From NCBI GenBank assembly GCA_000442015.1, contig KE561064.1:1-58027 (forward strand): DNA of 58,027 nt. The letters run 5' to 3'. The position numbers were made by a program, and so were the translations under genes. This document shows, in pieces, positions 54,741-58,027 of the stretch. The stretch comes from Rozella allomycis CSF55. Its lineage: Eukaryota; Rozellomycota. Under the pieces are notes generated by a model. It searched no databases, was not told where the DNA came from, and saw only the letters and a program-made list of their open reading frames with translations. Positions within the stretch are counted from its first letter, which is position 1. Each line of letters opens with the position of its first letter.

Positions 54741-57458
54741 ATGGGAGATAAAAAGTTGAATGATATTTTGCACAGCAAGTAAATTTTCACCAAATATGAA
54801 ATCAAAGTATACGAGAAAGCCGTACCCGCAAACCAGCTGTACCGATTTTGAAAAGTAGGAATGCAACTGAGGAGAATGAATTTACTGAAAAGAAATATGA
54901 AAGAAGAAAGTCTATTAAGAAAAAATATACAAAAGGGTCGGAAATTCGTAAAATGGATGTTGAGATTGAGGGAAAAGAAGAGGGTGAATCGGTTAGTCGA
55001 GTAGCAGGAGAAATGGAAGAAGATTTGATTATAGAATATGACGATGATGTTGACACAAAACACCTTGATGGTCCTTCATTCATTTCTGTTGTAGAGGAAG
55101 CGAAACAACAAGTGGAAAAGGTGGTGGATGACAAAGTAGAAACGAAAAGGAATCGTTTTAATTATTTCCAGAAAAAAGATCATCGCAATGTAGTGAAAGT
55201 TGGAGATGCATGTGCTATAAAATTATCGACGGAGACAGAATCGGGGCCTGCTAGTCCCAGCATAAAGATGCCAGAATTCAGCCGAGTTGATAAAGTAGAT
55301 ACCACACCAAGAAAGAAACAGCAAACGAAACAAGAATTTATTGAATTTGAGAGTGATGAAGAAAAGTTTGATGAAAAGAATATTGTCAATGAAAAGAGTA
55401 ATTTGAATGAAAAGAATAATTTGAATGAAAATAACAATTTGATTAATCTTTTGATTAATGCTGATGATTCATTGATCAAGAATTCTTCAGAAACAAGTTT
55501 AGAAATTGAAGAAGCAAAACCAAATAAAAAGATCATAGAAATTCCAATAAATTTGAATAATGAAATGAAAGAAAAAAAGAAGAGAAAAACCAAAGAGGGT
55601 GAAAATGAAACCGAAAAGAAGCCAAAGCCTAAAAAGGTGAAAGAATTAGAAAAAGGGCAAAAGAAAATTTCCCCTTCATTCATTGCGACATCCACAACAA
55701 CTCCAACAATAGAAATTAAAGTTGATTATTATTATTCACCGAATCGTTTGTTCAACAAGTCGGTAGTTTTAGAATTTACAATTGACGCGTTGCTGAGAGT
55801 TAAAACAAAAGAACCAACAATATTTATGTTATCAGAATCGCTTATTTTCAGGTTTGAAAAGTACCAAAGAGTTTACATTTACGCAAATCGAAAAGTGGAT
55901 CGACGTTGTTTCGTTTTCTGTGTCAATCCAGTTTCTGCTAATGCTGTGAGAGATAATTTGATTGAAATGCATAATGAAGAAAAAATAAATGAAATCGTTG
56001 TAAGGTTTAAAATATCTCAAGATGTTGTTAAAGAAAACAAGGACGATGTTGAGTACATTCCTAAAACATCAAATTCTAAATCATTTTATTCTAATGAAAG
56101 AATAATTTTACCAAAAAGAATGACAAGAAGTTCGTTGGATTATTTTAGCTATGAAAATGGCGGGCTAGAGATAACGTTGCCTAGCTTCGCCACACCAATT
56201 TACATTCCAACAAAAGAAGAAAGAATGAATCCTGGAATGGAATTATTTATTTTCAAAGGAATAACTCTCTATGTTGCTGATCTCAGAAGATTAAATGATG
56301 GAGAATTCTTAAGTGACAACATTATCAATTTCTATTTAATGCATTTGTTTGATGAGAAATATTCTACAATAAAATCCAACATTCATTTAATGTCAACCCA
56401 TTTTTATTCTTCTTTTAAAGCCAGTTATGCAAAATACAAGAAAATAATAAAATCTACAAATCCAGATGAAGTTTCAATTTACCCCCATGAAGATGTTAAA
56501 CGGTGGACTAAAAATGTAAATATTTTTAAAAAAGAATTTATTATAATCCCAATCCATCAAAATTATCATTGGTCTGTTGTAATCATTTGGAATGCTTTCA
56601 ATATGTTTGAAGATCATGACATTAACGTTCTGTTATCCAAAGGAATTGAAAATCCTGATAGCGAAGTTTTTGATTATTATAAAACAAATCTCGCTTCATT
56701 GGAAGAAGAAGAGAGAGAAAAGGAATTAGCCTATCAATTCTACAATCAATCTCTTTTGGAATCACCAGATCTTTACGAAAATTCAGAAACAGTTATTAAC
56801 TTGACCGATGCAGAAATATTAAACACTCCAGAAACATCATCAACAAAACAATTTAGAAATAGACTAGATGAAATTCAAGATAGCTTTCTAAATGAACGGC
56901 TTAAGGATCAAGACATTGAAATGGAGATTATTGAAAGTAGACATCCTAAACAACAGTAAATAGAATTGTTCAATTTAAAAAAGGTGCCACATGTTTTATT
57001 TTGATTCACTTGGTGGAAGTAGAACTTGCAAAAGTATATTTGAAAATCTCAAAACATATTTAATCGCAGAAGCTAAAGAAAAATATAACATCAATGCCAA
57101 CTCTGATTATATTTCCACTTTCAATGTCAGAGTAACAAAAATTCACTATTCTTTATGCCAGTCTCCAATTCAACCAAACTGTTATGATTGCGGTGTTTAT
57201 CTCTTAAAGAACATTGAACAATTCTTTATACAACCAAAAGAAACTTGTGAATTAATTCTTGCAATGAAAGCAGCGGGAAGGTCACATACATCTCGTCTGG
57301 ACGCTTCAAACTGGTTTACTCATGGCGATGTTTCCAAAAAGCGTCAAGAATTGTACGACTTGTTTAGGAGAAAGCAGAAAGAACACTACAGCAGTAGGTT
57401 AACTCATATGCCTACGGTTGACCTTTCTTCAGAAGATGTTTGTATTATAGAAGACTAA
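54741..57458 (+). CDS. SUMO-specific protease, Ulp2/SENP6-7-like
   Basis: 886 aa from exons 54741-54778, 54808-56955 and 56984-57458 (introns 29, 28 nt). The first exon encodes 12 residues. A long Lys/Glu-rich disordered N-terminus has repeats (NEKSNLNEKNNLNENNN); a PH-like segment may follow (VVLEFTIDALLRVKT). Peptidase C48 core: LRRLNDGEFLSDNIINFYL, NYHWSVVII (catalytic His), FYFDSLGG (Asp), CQSPIQPNCYDCGVYLL (Gln and Cys). Between His and Asp lies an insertion of about 130 residues, typical of Ulp2 and SENP6/7, which trim poly-SUMO chains in the nucleus. The splice restores KQQCHMFYFDSL. Confidence 0.87.
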
Positions 57459-57514
57459 CATTCACAATAAATTTTAATTTTACAGCACAGTATACAATTT
57501 ATTTCAAATTTAGT

Positions 57515-58027
57515 TTACAACAGAAAGCCATCGTGTGCCGAATCATCTTGTTGCTTTGCCTTTTCATTTTCCTGAGCTTGGTCTTCTGGCTTTGCTTTTG
57601 TTTCTTCCAAGTTCTTCTTGGATTGATCGTTGTTCTTTTTGCATTTCTTCTTTTTTCCGCGAGTATTTTTTGCACGCAAATATTTCTTCTTTGGTTTTGC
57701 TGGCGTAATCGTATTGTCGGTAGATGCCAATCCATCATCATCCGTATTTTCACTTGAATCGTACAAATCTTCGTCAGTTGGTGCATTCAATTTGGTCTGT
57801 GAATTGTCATCTAATGCAGCGTTGTTATCAGAGCTAGAAGTGTCAGAAGCAGCAGTGGAGTCAATGTCACCATATACATTACTCCCATCGTTGGAATCGA
57901 CACTGTTTTTTCTATTAGATTTTTGAGCCTTTTTAACTTTTTTCTTTTTGACCGTCTTTTTGGGTTTCGGTTTAGGTTGTGTAGAATCTTCAGTGGGTTC
58001 AGGCGTATTATTATCCTCTGTGGGCTT
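57515..58027 (-). CDS. Lys-rich low-complexity protein, 5' end outside the window
   Basis: 171 codons open to the window edge, so the start is missing. Composition: Pro/Lys stretches (TQPKPKPKKTVKKKKVKKA), an acidic Ser/Asp-rich middle (DSNDGSNVYGDIDSTAASD) and a second basic block (KKKYLRAKNTRGKKKKCKK). Nuclear-localisation-like clusters suggest a chromatin or nucleolar protein. The translation on the opposite strand is also open but lacks plausible composition. It is convergent with the SUMO protease (56 bp between stops). Confidence 0.55.
   Translation of the reverse strand, partial: KPTEDNNTPEPTEDSTQPKPKPKKTVKKKKVKKAQKSNRKNSVDSNDGSNVYGDIDSTAASDTSSSDNNAALDDNSQTKLNAPTDEDLYDSSENTDDDGLASTDNTITPAKPKKKYLRAKNTRGKKKKCKKNNDQSKKNLEETKAKPEDQAQENEKAKQQDDSAHDGFLL

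Noticed and set aside
57440-57757. Plus-strand hydrophobic ORF at the right end
   Set aside because: It is the antisense of a Lys-rich coding stretch on the minus strand; Lys codons read as Phe/Leu.

Overview
This window reads as nuclear DNA of a small, very compact, AT-rich eukaryote. Genes for kinetochore (Spc24), replication licensing (Cdt1), tubulin folding (cofactor D), NEDD8 activation, fungal-type tRNA ligase, chitin/polysaccharide deacetylases, a mitochondrial ADCK/UbiB kinase and two cilia-associated proteins (SPATA4-like, STPG1-like) together suggest a flagellated, chitin-making, early-diverging fungus-like lineage. I infer Rozellomycota/Cryptomycota, Rozella allomycis being the best guess; this was not tested. 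Neighbouring genes lie 1 to about 200 bp apart.

Layout. 1-13 kb: a convergent pair of secreted F-box-like proteins, an Ariadne RBR ligase, a Cys-rich protein, two near-identical signal-peptide/TM paralogs (5500 and 12174) with the same promoter, a polysaccharide deacetylase, a kinase, an ecto-phosphodiesterase and a Sec14-GOLD protein. 13-21.7 kb: nucleotide-sugar transporter, fructose-1,6-bisphosphatase, copine and a SPATA4-like CH protein, all on the minus strand, then a membrane protein and a GPI-type deacetylase. 21.7-28.7 kb: a transposon graveyard (KDZ, Merlin and hAT fragments and a short element with terminal inverted repeats), stitched together by single N characters. 28.7-58 kb: STPG1, NAE1, SH3-EH protein, tRNA ligase, PTEN-formin, TBCD, RhoGEF/RhoGAP, coiled coil, SPC24, CDT1, ADCK, UBA-USP, SUMO protease and a Lys-rich protein running off the edge.

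The most striking feature is intron architecture. By following reading frame and protein-family conservation I placed about 74 introns. Almost all are 24-31 nt (extremes 22-38), begin GTA, and often pass over earlier AG dinucleotides to end at a nearly fixed distance. A few can be placed only, or best, with a non-AG 3' end: TG in NAE1, GG in copine, and possibly TG and CG in copine. This is either a relaxed, length-measured 3' splice-site choice or clustered sequence errors; transcript reads would decide.

Caveats: splice models are inferred by eye without transcripts. Several frame breaks (about 490, 29230, 53415) and N-joins (for example 54243) look like assembly or homopolymer problems rather than biology.
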